NCBI RefSeq assembly: GCF_013128195.2
Contig: NZ_CP053452.2
Coordinates: 3,472,001 to 3,536,000 of the forward strand
Direction of reading: 5' to 3'
DNA length: 64,000 nt
Source of the DNA: Frigoriglobus tundricola
GTDB taxonomy: Bacteria > Planctomycetota > Planctomycetia > Gemmatales > Gemmataceae
The notes under the pieces are model-generated. The model had not been told where the DNA came from, did no database searches, and saw only the letters and a program-made list of their open reading frames with translations. Positions within the stretch are counted from its first letter, which is position 1; each line of letters begins with the position of its first letter. A program made the translations under genes and the position numbers. Positions 1 through 8,652 of this stretch are shown in pieces.

Positions 1-165
1 GGCGCGAATGTCCGCGGCCGAAAGATCGGCCCCCGAGAGTTCGAGGGTGGCCCGCGCGACGGCCCCCAAAACGGCCCCGAACGGCGCGGCGCCGGTCAAC
101 GCGGCCCGACCGGTCTCGCACAGTGCTTGCTCCAAATCCTGCAGCAAAGAAAGGGAGTGTGCCAT
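1..165 (-). CDS. Hypothetical protein, N-terminal part only (runs off the window)
   Basis: An ATG at 165 on the minus strand opens a frame that stays open to the window edge, giving 55 residues beginning MAHSLSLLQDLEQALCETG. The visible part is rich in Ala, Leu and Gly and looks helical. There is no signal peptide, membrane segment or motif I recognise, so no function is assigned. It lies in the same orientation as the kinase gene upstream, but a 326-bp gap with a large foldback separates them, so joint transcription is unlikely. It is called coding because the start is clean and the composition is protein-like. Its true extent cannot be seen. Confidence 0.5.
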   Translation of the reverse strand, partial: MAHSLSLLQDLEQALCETGRAALTGAAPFGAVLGAVARATLELSGADLSAADIRA

Positions 166-370
166 TGGGCGGCCTCGATCCGAGGTGTGGCGGAGGACTG
201 GATTCCTCACCCCTAATTGTAAATTGCCCGTCCGGACGACAAAAGGACTGGTCGCCCAGCCGCCGAAAGCTTCACACACTCTTTGCATTTGCCGCGAGTC
301 AACGAAATGAGGCGCGAGACGGCCGAACGGCCGCGTTCAGCTGGGAGATGCGCAAACGAAGGGTGGTGGT

Positions 371-480
371 CCGGAGTGCGGTCCGCTCGCGGAGCGAGCG
401 GCGCGCGGAGCATCGGAACAACCCCGTCACATCCGCCCGGGCGTCGCGACCGCTCGCGGAGCGAGCGGACCACACTCCGG
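371..480. repeat. Foldback element with two CTCGC-GGA-GCGAG mini-hairpins
   Basis: The gap 166-491 holds no gene. Within it, 371-401 and 450-480 are inverted copies of each other (about 31-nt arms, a handful of differences, 48-nt loop). Each arm ends in its own perfect small hairpin, 8-bp stems around the trinucleotide GGA (383-401 and 450-468). The same stem-GGA/TCC-stem design recurs at 45177-45381. It sits just downstream of the kinase stop codon, so it could act as a terminator, although there is no T-run. The rest of the gap shows nothing else I recognise. Confidence 0.75.
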
Positions 481-491
481 GCGAAAGCCAC

Positions 492-2030
492 TTACTCCTG
501 TTCGGGTTCGGGCTTGCGGCGGAGGACCTTCGCCAACCCGTACCCCAGGCCGACCGCGGACAGCACACCGAACGCGCCGGCCGCGAGCATCATCCAGTCG
601 CGGCGGTCCGGCGGCCAGACCGGCCGGTCCATCGGTGCGGTGGGGAGCGGGGGCCGCACGGCGCGCGCCGCGGGCGCCGGGTCCGTCACCAGTTCGACGT
701 CCACTTCGTTCTCAACGGGGAGCGGAAGCGGGGGCGCCTGCGGGGGGAGCGCGGGGACCGTTCCCGATTTCGGCGGAGCGGTCCGCGGCAGTGAGGGCCA
801 CGGCGCGGTCTCGATCTGCCGGCCCGGCGGCGGCGCGGCCGGCGGCTGCGGTGCGGGCAGCGCGATCTTCGCCAGCTCCGGGTGCGATTCGCTCTCCAAC
901 CAGTCCCGGTACGCGGGCACGAGATTCGCGGCGACGGGTGTGGCGCCCGTGGTCGCGAACGGCGCGAGCGCCGCGGCCGCTTCCGCCGGCGTCCGGTACC
1001 GGTCGTCGGCCCGTTTGGCGAGGAACCGGTCCAGAACCGCCTGGAACGCGGCCGGGACATCGGTCCCGGTCGCGGCCGCGACCGGGACCGGCCGCTGGGT
1101 CGCGTGCTTGAGCATCTGCGCCATGATGTTCGTTTCGTTGAACGGCGGGCGCCCGGTGAGACAATGGTAGAGCACGCACCCGATGCTGTAGATGTCCGCC
1201 CGGATGTCGGCGGTGCGGGCGTCCTTGGCCTGCTCGGGGGCGAGATAGTCGGGGGTGCCCAGAACGGACCCTTCCTGCGTGAGTTGCGTGTCGATTTGCG
1301 CTTCCGACACGTCCTCGTCGAACAGCTCCCGGCCCAGACCGATGTCGAGGATCTTGACCGTGGCCTCCCAGGTGGTGTCCGGTTTCCCCTTGGCCGGTTC
1401 CGGGGTGAGCATCATGTTGGACGGCTTCACGTCGCGGTGGACCATGCGCTTTTCGTACAGGTGCTGGAGCCCGTCGAGCGCCTGCCGCATGAGCCGCGCC
1501 GCCTCGCCCAGCGGCAACCGGGTGCGGCGCTCCAGCACCTCGTTGAGGGTCTCCCCCTCCAAATACTCCATCACGATATAGTTGATGCTGCCGCTCTCAC
1601 CGACCTGGTACGCGCGGACCACGTTCGGGTGATCGAACTGGGTGAGTAACCGGGCCTCGCGCTGGAACCGGCCGAGGATGTGCGAGTTCCGGGCCTTCGA
1701 CGCCGGCAGGATCTTCAGCGCCACCATCTGACCGGAGGTGTGAGCGGCCTTGTACACGCCGCCCATCTGCCCCTTACCGATCTGGTCGAGGATCTTGTAC
1801 TCGCCCAGGAAAAAGCCGTCCGCACGGCCCCGCTGCACGAGCGCCGCCTGGTACTCCGTGAGCGCCCGGCGGGTGACGAGGAACCGGCGGAACGAGTCCA
1901 CGCGCTCGTCGCCGCCCGGTCGCTCCTCGCGCCACTTCCCGTACAGCGATTCCACCTCGTCGGCCGGCAACAACCGGCTCTTGACCAGGAGCGTGCAGTA
2001 GTCGCGGACGGTCGCGGCGGGGGTTGCCAT
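492..2030 (-). CDS. Ser/Thr protein kinase with C-terminal membrane anchor
   Basis: This is a Hanks-type kinase of 512 residues that would phosphorylate Ser/Thr on proteins at the cytoplasmic face of the membrane. A helical N-terminal region (about 1-75) precedes the kinase domain (about 78-360). The catalytic set is complete: glycine loop GKGQMG near 85-90, VALK with Lys106, HRDVKPSN with Asp200 and Asn205, DIG in place of DFG with the Asp kept, and APEQ. A proline-rich linker leads to one hydrophobic segment close to the C-terminus (WMMLAAGAFGVLSAVG) followed by a basic tail, so the kinase is probably inside with almost nothing outside. The start ATG at 2030 keeps the N-terminal helices. 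A stutter repeat and the pseudokinase gene lie upstream on the same strand. Substrate unknown. Confidence 0.93.
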   Translation of the reverse strand: MATPAATVRDYCTLLVKSRLLPADEVESLYGKWREERPGGDERVDSFRRFLVTRRALTEYQAALVQRGRADGFFLGEYKILDQIGKGQMGGVYKAAHTSGQMVALKILPASKARNSHILGRFQREARLLTQFDHPNVVRAYQVGESGSINYIVMEYLEGETLNEVLERRTRLPLGEAARLMRQALDGLQHLYEKRMVHRDVKPSNMMLTPEPAKGKPDTTWEATVKILDIGLGRELFDEDVSEAQIDTQLTQEGSVLGTPDYLAPEQAKDARTADIRADIYSIGCVLYHCLTGRPPFNETNIMAQMLKHATQRPVPVAAATGTDVPAAFQAVLDRFLAKRADDRYRTPAEAAAALAPFATTGATPVAANLVPAYRDWLESESHPELAKIALPAPQPPAAPPPGRQIETAPWPSLPRTAPPKSGTVPALPPQAPPLPLPVENEVDVELVTDPAPAARAVRPPLPTAPMDRPVWPPDRRDWMMLAAGAFGVLSAVGLGYGLAKVLRRKPEPEQE

Positions 2031-2033
2031 AGG

Positions 2034-2243
2034 AGTTCAGAGTTCAGAGTTCCAGAGTTCCAGAGTTCCAGAGGACCAGAGGACCAGAGTTCCAGAGGAC
2101 CAGAGTTCCAGAAGCTGATGGCCGGGTCGTTCTTTCTAGCCCCGGAGGGGCGACCGATTTGCCGCTTACCGTCTGCCCGCTGCCCTCTATCTTCTGCCTC
2201 TCTGTCTTCTGCCTCTGTCCTCTGGCCTCTGCCCTCTGCCCTC
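2034..2243. repeat. Paired 7-8 bp stutter repeats (AGTTCCAG / AGGACCAG, and TCTGCCC type)
   Basis: The gap between the two kinase genes is almost entirely short-period repeat. At 2034-2117 about ten imperfect 8-mers of the form AGTTCCAG or AGGACCAG follow one another. At about 2165-2243 a pyrimidine-rich run of 7-mers such as TCTGCCC and TCTGTCC follows, so the two halves are purine-rich and pyrimidine-rich on the same strand. Between them is a CCCCGGAGGGGC mini-palindrome (near 2140) that also occurs at 14033-14189. A related 7-mer run lies inside hemW at 7699-7726. Confidence 0.8.
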
Positions 2244-2512
2244 TCACTTCCGCCGGGCGTCTTCGATCAGCTTTCGCGCGCCGGGATCGTGTTCCGCGAG
2301 GGCGAGTAGGGCGTCGAACGTTTCGTCCGCCTCGGCGCGTTTTCCGGCGGCGGCCAGCGCCCGCGCCGTCTCCAGCGCTTTACGGAGCGGCTCGCGGTCG
2401 ATCGGGCCGTGCGCCGGACGGTGCTCCGGGCGGTCGAGCGCCGCCCGCCCGGCGCTCGCGAGGTCCACCCACCGCTTCTCCGACTCGACCGGCCCGAACG
2501 CGCACGACGGCG
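2244..2512 (-). pseudogene. Out-of-frame C-terminal continuation of the pseudokinase gene
   Basis: Downstream of about position 2512 the protein-like reading moves to another minus-strand frame. Residues such as FGPVESEKRWVDLA, and then a charged helical stretch ending KLIEDARRK at the stop at 2244, look like the natural end of a TPR-like region. By contrast, the frame carrying the kinase domain turns into Arg/Gly-rich nonsense and stops at 2380. One extra base (or two missing) near 2505-2515 explains it. I read this as the true C-terminus of the gene at 2380-3816, separated by an indel that is either a mutation or an assembly error. Confidence 0.6.
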
Positions 2513-3816
2513 GTCCAGGTGCGGCGGGCGCCCTCTGCGTCGCCGGCCTGGGCGAGCCGCAGCCCGAGCAAATAGCCGCGTTCGGCGTCGGTGTGCGGAT
2601 CGGCCTTCGCGCCGTCCGCGACCGCCCGGCGCAACTCGCGCCGGTCGCGCGCCCGCTGCCGGGCCGCTTCGATTTCTCCCTTGTACCGATCCGGGTACTT
2701 CCGCGCAAGCGGGTCCAGGTATTTCTCGAACGCCGCGTCCCAGTCGTCCGGGTTCTCCGACGCGAGCAGCGGTTGGGCCGCCGTGTACAATTCGTCGGCC
2801 GACGGCGTCGGCCACACGAACGGCAGGACCAGTCCCGAGAGGACGAGTACGAACAGCGGGATCACCACAACCGGCCGCTTCAGGAGCGGCCGCGGTTCCG
2901 GCTCGCGTCCCGGCCCCTCGCCCGCGCCGCCCATCAGTGCGGACAGCGCCGGGGCTTCGGCCGTGTCCGGCGTCAGCTTCGCCGGCCACGCCACCTGCTC
3001 GCCCTTCCGCTCCAGCTTCCCCCGCAAGCGCTCCAGTTCCTCGATCACGGCCGCGGCGGTGCCCGGCCGGCGGGCCGGGTTCTTATCGAGCAGCGTGCAG
3101 ACGAACTCGTCCAGTTCGGGGGGCAGATCGGGAACGATCATCGCCGGCCGTTCCGGCAGCGTGTAGCACTGCTTGTGCATCAGTTCGACCACCGACCCGG
3201 CGGCGAACGGCGGCCGACCGGTGACCAGAGTATAGAGGACGCCGCCGAGGGAGTACAAATCGCTGCGCCGGGTCAGCGATTTTCCGCTCGCGGCCTCGGG
3301 CGGCTGGTACGCGGCCGACCCGATCGCGGGGTGGTGCGTGGCGGGCGGGGGAAACACCTTGGCGACGCCGAACGCCAGCACCTTCAGGGTGCCGTCGGCG
3401 GTGAGCATGAGGTGCGCCGGTTTGAGGTCGCGGTGGAGGACGTTGCGGTTGTGGGCGTGCTTGAGCGCGCGGGCCACCTGCACGGCCACGGCGAGAACCT
3501 CGCGCCACGGCCGCCGACCGCCCTCGAGCAGTTTCGCAAAATCGGTCCCGGTGACGAGTTCCGAGGCGACGAACGGGAGCCCGCCGTGCGTGCCGCTGTC
3601 GAAGGTTTTAACGATGTTGGCGTGATCGAGGCGCTGCACCGGGAGCAACTCGGCCGCCAGCCGCTGAACCGCGGCCGGGTCGCGGACCTCCGTAAACACC
3701 TTGACCGCCGCGCGCCGGTCGGGGTCGTCGTACCCCCGGGCGCGGTACACCACGCCGAGCGCCCCGCGCCCGATCTCCTCTTCCACGTACCAGTTCCCGA
3801 CGCGTGCGCCGATCAT
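2380..3816 (-). CDS. Predicted Ser/Thr pseudokinase with transmembrane segment (frameshifted 3' end)
   Basis: This has a kinase-fold domain (about 8-265), one membrane segment (about 315-335) and an outer helical, TPR-like region. The ATP-binding Lys39 (AAVK) and HRD (128-130) with Lys132 are present. However, the catalytic-loop Asn is His135 (HRDLKPAH) and the DFG Asp is Ala148 (AFG), while APE reads PPE. Both Mg-coordinating residues are therefore gone, which predicts little or no phosphotransfer. The protein more likely binds or scaffolds, perhaps sensing outside signals through its C-terminal region and passing them to the active kinase next door. ATG 3816 was chosen because GNWYVEEEIG directly precedes the glycine loop. 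The last ~45 residues of this frame are probably artefactual; see 2244-2512. The 142-bp gap to the divergent gene at 3959 must hold both promoters. Confidence 0.85.
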   Translation of the reverse strand: MIGARVGNWYVEEEIGRGALGVVYRARGYDDPDRRAAVKVFTEVRDPAAVQRLAAELLPVQRLDHANIVKTFDSGTHGGLPFVASELVTGTDFAKLLEGGRRPWREVLAVAVQVARALKHAHNRNVLHRDLKPAHLMLTADGTLKVLAFGVAKVFPPPATHHPAIGSAAYQPPEAASGKSLTRRSDLYSLGGVLYTLVTGRPPFAAGSVVELMHKQCYTLPERPAMIVPDLPPELDEFVCTLLDKNPARRPGTAAAVIEELERLRGKLERKGEQVAWPAKLTPDTAEAPALSALMGGAGEGPGREPEPRPLLKRPVVVIPLFVLVLSGLVLPFVWPTPSADELYTAAQPLLASENPDDWDAAFEKYLDPLARKYPDRYKGEIEAARQRARDRRELRRAVADGAKADPHTDAERGYLLGLRLAQAGDAEGARRTWTAVVRVRAGRVGEAVGGPRERRAGGARPPGAPSGARPDRPRAAP

Positions 3817-3958
3817 ACCGGTACTATAGAAGAGACTTAACCCCCTAACCCCCCGTCCCTGAGAACGAAGGGTACCCGGCACGGGGTTCGGGAGGCGCCG
3901 TCCTCACCACCGCACGAGAACTCCCACGGCCCGCGCCGGGAAAAGGAGAAGGTTCATT

Positions 3959-4327
3959 TTGCGAACCGCACTACTGCTGATCGCCCACGGGAGCCGCCGG
4001 GCCGAAGCGAATGCCGACCTGGAGTTCGTTGCCGCGGCGCTGCGCGAGCGCGGGCGGCATCCGGTCGTGAAGGTGTCGTACCTGGAGCTGGCCGAGCCGA
4101 ACATCGAGGGCGGCGGCGCGCAGTGCGTCGCGGCCGGGGCGGAAGAGGTGATCCTGCTCCCATACTTCCTCTCGCCGGGCATTCATGTCGCTGAGGACCT
4201 GACCGCCGCCCGCGCCGCGCTCGCCGCGCAGTTCCCGCGCGTGCGTTTCGTGCTCGCGGAGCCGCTCGGCCGGCACCCGCTGCTCATTGACGTGGTCGAG
4301 CAGCGGGCGCGGGAAGCCCTTGGTTGA
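3959..4327 (+). CDS. Short CbiX/SirB-family chelatase (sirohydrochlorin chelatase-like)
   Basis: A small chelatase of 122 residues, the length of the single-domain CbiX (CbiXS) type rather than the roughly 250-300-residue two-domain enzymes. Such proteins insert Co2+ or Fe2+ into sirohydrochlorin or a related tetrapyrrole for cobalamin or siroheme. The N-terminus reads LLLIAHGSRR, whose His is the conserved metal ligand. A second conserved His lies in LSPGIHVAEDL, after the PYFLSPG turn. The start is TTG at 3959: a strong ribosome site AAAAGGAGAAGG lies 7-18 bases upstream, and no ATG fits better. It may work as a dimer. No other cobalamin or siroheme gene is adjacent, so which metal it inserts is not settled here. 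Confidence 0.85.
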   Translation: MRTALLLIAHGSRRAEANADLEFVAAALRERGRHPVVKVSYLELAEPNIEGGGAQCVAAGAEEVILLPYFLSPGIHVAEDLTAARAALAAQFPRVRFVLAEPLGRHPLLIDVVEQRAREALG

Positions 4328-4459
4328 GGTCCGATTGGAACTCTCCGGTTTTTTGTGGCGTAACGCGGGCGGACCGCCGCGCCGCCCCTCACTTCCCATC
4401 GACGCGGTTTGCCCCCGCTCCCTATAATCCCGAATCCACCACCTCAAACCGGAGCCGCC

Positions 4460-5953
4460 ATGCAGGAGCGCATTGCCTATCAGGGGATCACGTTCGACGA
4501 CGTCCTGCTGGAACCGGGGTACAGCGATCTGGTGCCCAAGGACACCGACGTCCGCACCCAGCTCACCCGGAACGTGCGGCTGAACATCCCGATCGTGTCC
4601 AGCCCCATGGACACCGTGACCGAGAGCGAACTCGCCATCGCCCTCGCACAAGAGGGCGGCATCGGGATCATTCACAAGAACCTCAACATCGCGCTCCAGA
4701 CGCGCGAGGTGGACAAGGTCAAGCGGAGCGAGAACGGGATCATCACCGACCCGATCACGCTCCCGCCGGACGACACCGTCGGCCACGCGCGCAAGATCAT
4801 GGAGGACCACCACATCAGCGGCGTGCCGATCACCGTGAACGGCGTGCTGAAGGGCATCCTCACCCGCCGCGACCTCAAGTTCCTCGACAACAACGAGCAG
4901 AAACTCGAAGAGGTGATGACGAAGAAGAACCTCGTCGTGGCCCCCGAGAACACCACGCTCGAAACGGCCGAAAAGCTGCTGACGAAAAATAAGGTGGAGA
5001 AACTGCTCCTCGTAGACGATGAATTCAGACTGAAGGGGTTGATCACGATCAAGGACATCGACAAGACCCAGAAGTTCCCGCACGCGGCTAAAGACGCGCG
5101 GGGGCGGCTGAAGGTCGGGGCCGCGATCGGGGTCCGCGACTTCGAGCGGGCCGCGTCGCTGATCGACGCCGGCGTGGACGTGCTGGTGGTCGATTCCGCC
5201 CACGGCCACAGCCGGAACGTGGTCGAGACGGTGCGCGAGCTGAAGAAGCGGCACCGGATCGACGTGATCGCCGGAAACGTCGCCACCCACGAGGGCGCGC
5301 GGGCCCTGGCCGATGCCGGGGCCGATGGTGTAAAGGCCGGGATCGGTCCCGGTAGCATCTGTACGACCCGCATCGTGTCGGGTGTGGGCGTACCGCAGAT
5401 GTCGGCCATCTCGAGCGTGGCGCGGGCGCTGGCCGGGACCGGCATCCCGCTCATCGCGGACGGCGGCATCCGGTACAGCGGGGACATTACGAAGGCACTG
5501 GCGGCCGGGGCGTACACGGTGATGATCGGCGGCCTGTTCGCCGGCCTCGCCGAAAGTCCCGGCCAGTTGATCTTGTACCGCGGGCGCTCGTTCAAGCAGT
5601 ACCGCGGGATGGGGTCGCTCGGGGCGATGATGGCCGGCAGCGCCGACCGCTACCAGCAGGGCGGCGGGTCCGGGGCACAGCCCCCGTCCAACGGGAAGCT
5701 GGTGCCGGAAGGGGTCGAGGGCCGGGTGCCGTTCAAGGGCCACCTCGCCCCGTACGTGTACCAACTGGTCGGCGGCGTCCGCGCCGGCATGGGGTACTGT
5801 GGTTGTAAGACGCTGGACGAGTTGCGGACCAAGGCCCGGTTCATTCAGGTGACCGCGGCGAGTGTGCAGGAGAGCCACCCGCATGACATTGCTATTACGC
5901 AGGAAGCGCCGAACTACAGCTCGGCGGACTACGCCGGCGATGCTGGCGGCTAA
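4460..5953 (+). CDS. guaB: IMP dehydrogenase
   Basis: Catalyses NAD-dependent oxidation of IMP to XMP, the committed step of GTP synthesis, in the cytosol. The 497-residue length is normal. The order of parts is standard: an N-terminal barrel start ([13 protein letters not shown]), a pair of CBS domains inserted at about 95-215 ([24 protein letters not shown]), then the rest of the TIM barrel. This carries the Cys loop [11 protein letters not shown] (Cys near residue 300), the phosphate-binding DGGIRYSGD, and the flap GRVPFKGHL with its Arg. ATG 4460 follows a weak CCGGAG site; a GTG-type upstream extension was rejected because it adds only a proline-rich stretch. Its stop overlaps the start region of the next gene, so the two may be co-transcribed. 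Confidence 0.97.
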   Translation: MQERIAYQGITFDDVLLEPGYSDLVPKDTDVRTQLTRNVRLNIPIVSSPMDTVTESELAIALAQEGGIGIIHKNLNIALQTREVDKVKRSENGIITDPITLPPDDTVGHARKIMEDHHISGVPITVNGVLKGILTRRDLKFLDNNEQKLEEVMTKKNLVVAPENTTLETAEKLLTKNKVEKLLLVDDEFRLKGLITIKDIDKTQKFPHAAKDARGRLKVGAAIGVRDFERAASLIDAGVDVLVVDSAHGHSRNVVETVRELKKRHRIDVIAGNVATHEGARALADAGADGVKAGIGPGSICTTRIVSGVGVPQMSAISSVARALAGTGIPLIADGGIRYSGDITKALAAGAYTVMIGGLFAGLAESPGQLILYRGRSFKQYRGMGSLGAMMAGSADRYQQGGGSGAQPPSNGKLVPEGVEGRVPFKGHLAPYVYQLVGGVRAGMGYCGCKTLDELRTKARFIQVTAASVQESHPHDIAITQEAPNYSSADYAGDAGG

Positions 5954-6242
5954 ACTCGCAGCGTTCGCGGCGCTCGTCGCCACGCCGGCGCTGGCGCAGC
6001 CGCCGCCCTCGGCGTATCAGCCGCCGAGCAACTCGCCGGCCAGTTACCAGCCCCTCAACATGCAGAACTACCAGCCGGCCGGCGGTCAGCCGGCGGCTGG
6101 CCCGCAACCGGCCGCGGGGCAACAGCCGGGCGGGCTCCCGCTCCCCCGGGCTACCGGCCGCGGACCCCGCCGCCGCAGGCGCAACCCCGGGCCACAACGC
6201 CCGCCGGCACGTTGGCCGGCAGCGGGGGCGGCGGTCAGGTGA
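5940..6242 (+). CDS. N-terminal fragment of exported proline-rich protein (frameshifted)
   Basis: The frame starts with a signal peptide ([20 protein letters not shown]) and continues as Pro/Gln/Tyr-rich sequence typical of planctomycete exported proteins ([12 protein letters not shown]). An alternative ATG at 5883, preceded by GGAG, would lengthen the basic n-region to RRKRR. After GGLPLP it degenerates into Arg/Pro nonsense and stops at 6242. At a run of five C (6143-6147) the proline-rich reading continues in another frame as [14 protein letters not shown] and leads into the gene that ends at 7339. One extra C would join them. I regard 5940-7339 as a single gene broken by an indel in a homopolymer. 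Confidence 0.6.
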   Translation: MLAAKLAAFAALVATPALAQPPPSAYQPPSNSPASYQPLNMQNYQPAGGQPAAGPQPAAGQQPGGLPLPRATGRGPRRRRRNPGPQRPPARWPAAGAAVR

Positions 6243-7339
6243 TGTACTTCCAGAAACCGGCCGACGCGCTCACTGCGACCGGCAATTCGGACGTCGCCAG
6301 CGGCGTCGCGCAATTGGGCGGTTCCCGAAGCGGGTCCGCCGCGGACGTGCAACCCACGACGCTCCCGCCGCTGCCCCCGTCCCGCTACCCGACAACGGCC
6401 GGGTCGGATTTTGCGTCCGCGCCCCCGCCGCCCCAGCCGCGCTACCTGCCCCCGCCCAGCGGATCGGATTTCGCATCGGGGGCGCAGCCGGCTCCGCCGC
6501 GCTATTCGGCCGCCCCGGGCGGCGCGCCGTTCACGTCCGCACCGGCGGCCGTTGCGCCCCCGGTCACGACGACCGGTTACGACACGCAGTCGAAGCCGGG
6601 CGAACCGGGCTACGTCCCGCCGGCCGATAAGCGCCAAAACCAGTACAAGCCGGTGGACCCGAAGTACATCCAGCTGCCGGCCCGCAGCGAAATCTTCACG
6701 GTTTACAACGACGCCCAACTGGAGCGATCGACGGTTGACAGATTGTACGGAGACTTTATCAAAGGAAAAGAAGATACTCTCCGGGTTAAAAAGGACGATC
6801 TCGAGAAGAAGAAGGCCGCGCTGAAGGACGCCGACCCGGACAAGATCAAGTCGTTGAAGGACGAGGTGGCCCGGGACGAGGCGGAAATCGCTTTACAGGA
6901 GAAGACGCTGAACGACCTCAAGGCGGTCAAGGACCCCACGGCCGATCAGTCGTTCCGGTTCCCGCCGCTGCCCGTCGTCGGCCCGCCCGCCTCGGCGTAC
7001 CAGCCGAAAACGGTTACTTACGCGCCGCGCAAGCTGATCGTGGAGCCGGGGTTCGTTGCCCACCGCAAGCTCTACCTCGAAGAGCGGAACGCCGAGCGCG
7101 CGGGCTGGGACTTCGGTCCCATGCAAACGCTGGTGTCGGCGGCGTACTTCTGGAAGGGCACCCTCACGATTCCGCAGAGCTTCGCCTCGGGCTTCGTGTA
7201 CGGGCACTGGGACACGAGTGCCGGCAAGTGCCTGCCCGGGAGCCCCAGCCCGTACTACCTCTACCCGCCCGGTCTGACCGTGACCGGCACCGTGGCCGAG
7301 GGCGTCCTCATCACGGGTGCGGGGTTCATCTTCAAGTAG
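6242..7339 (+). CDS. Main part of exported proline-rich protein with coiled-coil (continuation of 5940)
   Basis: The coding signal begins near 6148, right after the frame break, and runs to the stop at 7339; the first ATG in this frame is 6242. The first third is low-complexity Pro/Ser/Ala with recurrent GSDFAS units. A short helical coiled coil rich in Lys/Glu follows (KEDTLRVKKDDLEKKKAAL to NDLKAVKD). A compact C-terminal region with many aromatic residues (YFWKGTLTIPQSFASGF) completes it. With the signal peptide of the upstream fragment this is a secreted or envelope protein of about 465 residues. I do not recognise the family. Position directly after guaB is probably incidental. Confidence 0.7.
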   Translation: MYFQKPADALTATGNSDVASGVAQLGGSRSGSAADVQPTTLPPLPPSRYPTTAGSDFASAPPPPQPRYLPPPSGSDFASGAQPAPPRYSAAPGGAPFTSAPAAVAPPVTTTGYDTQSKPGEPGYVPPADKRQNQYKPVDPKYIQLPARSEIFTVYNDAQLERSTVDRLYGDFIKGKEDTLRVKKDDLEKKKAALKDADPDKIKSLKDEVARDEAEIALQEKTLNDLKAVKDPTADQSFRFPPLPVVGPPASAYQPKTVTYAPRKLIVEPGFVAHRKLYLEERNAERAGWDFGPMQTLVSAAYFWKGTLTIPQSFASGFVYGHWDTSAGKCLPGSPSPYYLYPPGLTVTGTVAEGVLITGAGFIFK

Positions 7340-7358
7340 GACCAGTGGGCCGTGTAAA

Positions 7359-7420
7359 GTGAGGAGTGGGCCGTTGAGACGCCGCGAACGGATCGCGGCT
7401 TTCAACGGCCCACTCCTCAC
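7359..7420. repeat. 19-bp inverted repeat with nested hairpin
   Basis: 7359-7377 and 7402-7420 are perfect 19-bp inverted copies (arm GTGAGGAGTGGGCCGTTGA). The 24-nt loop contains its own small hairpin, GCCGCG against CGCGGC. It fills the gap between the exported protein and hemW and ends 8 bp before the hemW ATG, so in RNA it could mask the hemW ribosome site or terminate the gene upstream. Confidence 0.8.
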
Positions 7421-7428
7421 TGCTCACT

Positions 7429-8634
7429 ATGAACTCTCCCCCCTGGCTCGATCCGCGCACCGCATACGTTCACGTCCCGTTCTGCGCGCACCACTGCAGT
7501 TACTGCGACTTCGCCGTGACCGCCGGACAAGACCACCTCATCGACCTGTACATCGAAGCCGTCTCGACCGAGCTGGCGACACTGGGCGCCCCGCGCCCCG
7601 TCGAAAGCCTGTTCATCGGCGGGGGCACGCCCACGCACCTTTCGGCCGAACAGTTGGCGCGGCTCCTGGGGGCCGTGACAAAGTGGCTGCCATTTCAGAG
7701 GACCGAGGCCCGAGGACCGAGGACCGAAATCGATGGTACGGTTCCATCTCTCCCGTCTCCTGAATTCACGATCGAGGCCAACCCCGACACGCTCACCCAA
7801 GAGAAGGCCGCGGTGATGGCCGCGTTCGGGGTGAACCGCGTGAGTATTGGGGTGCAGTCGTTCCAACCGCAGGCGCTCGCGGCCCTCGACCGCCGACACG
7901 CGCCGGAACACATCGCCCGTGCGGTCGAAGCCGTTCGAACTCACATCCCCACCGTGTCGTTCGACCTGATCTTCGGCGCGCCGGGCTCGACCCCCGCCGC
8001 GTGGGCCGACGACCTCGAAGCGGCGCTCGTGTTCGGACCACAGCACGTCTCCACTTACGGGCTCACATACGAGAAGGGCACGCCGCTGTGGAAGCAGCGG
8101 AGCCGCGGCACGCTGGTGCCGGTGGTGGAGGACGACGAACTCGCGATGTACGAACACGCGATGGACCGGCTCGCGGCGGCCGGCTTCGAGCACTACGAGA
8201 TTTCCAATTTCGCCCGGCCCGGCTTCCGCTGCCGGCACAACGAGCGGTACTGGGCGAACGAGGCGTATTTCGGCTTCGGCGTGGGAGCGGCGCGGTACGT
8301 GAACGGCGCGCGCGAGTTGAACGTCCGCGACACGAAGCTGTACGTTCGCAAGGTGCTGGCCGGCGAACCGCCCGCGTTCCAGCGGGAGGAACTCGCGCCG
8401 CGGGCGCGGGCGTTCGAAACGATGGCGACGCAACTGCGCCGCGCCGACGGGATCGACCGCCGCCGCTTCCACGCGCAGACCGGCTTCGAGCTGGACGGGC
8501 TCGCCCCCGCGGCGTTCGCGCTCCTGGCGGCAAACGGCATCACGACCGACGACGGCGCGACCGTGCGCCTGACGCGCCGCGGGAAGTGCGTGGCGGACGC
8601 CGCGGTCGCCGAGCTGCTGAAGTACAATGCGTGA
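7429..8634 (+). CDS. hemW: HemW-type radical SAM protein (coproporphyrinogen III oxidase-like)
   Basis: A radical SAM enzyme family that includes oxygen-independent coproporphyrinogen oxidase (HemN) and the haem chaperone HemW. At 401 residues, and starting right at the radical SAM barrel, it fits HemW better than the longer HemN. The 4Fe-4S site is PFCAHHCSYCDF (CxxxCxxC, residues about 16-28), followed by the glycine-rich SAM motif IGGGTPTHLS and the EANPDTL strand. Further typical blocks are RVSIGVQSF and YEISNFARPGFRCRHN. Odd: between WLPF and EFTIEANP there are about 20 extra residues, partly encoded by four copies of a 7-bp unit (7699-7726). The insertion keeps the frame. It probably acts in haem delivery to respiratory proteins. 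Confidence 0.92.
   Translation: MNSPPWLDPRTAYVHVPFCAHHCSYCDFAVTAGQDHLIDLYIEAVSTELATLGAPRPVESLFIGGGTPTHLSAEQLARLLGAVTKWLPFQRTEARGPRTEIDGTVPSLPSPEFTIEANPDTLTQEKAAVMAAFGVNRVSIGVQSFQPQALAALDRRHAPEHIARAVEAVRTHIPTVSFDLIFGAPGSTPAAWADDLEAALVFGPQHVSTYGLTYEKGTPLWKQRSRGTLVPVVEDDELAMYEHAMDRLAAAGFEHYEISNFARPGFRCRHNERYWANEAYFGFGVGAARYVNGARELNVRDTKLYVRKVLAGEPPAFQREELAPRARAFETMATQLRRADGIDRRRFHAQTGFELDGLAPAAFALLAANGITTDDGATVRLTRRGKCVADAAVAELLKYNA
7699..7726. repeat. Four tandem AGGACCG-type 7-mers inside hemW
   Basis: Units at 7699, 7706, 7713 and 7720 read AGGACCG, AGGCCCG, AGGACCG and AGGACCG. They encode part of an extra loop (RTEARGPRTE) absent from the usual HemW sequence. The unit style matches the stutter repeats of intergenic 2034-2243, which suggests the same expanding element landed within a gene. 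Confidence 0.85.
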
Positions 8635-8652
8635 GCTCGTCGGTTGTCTTAC

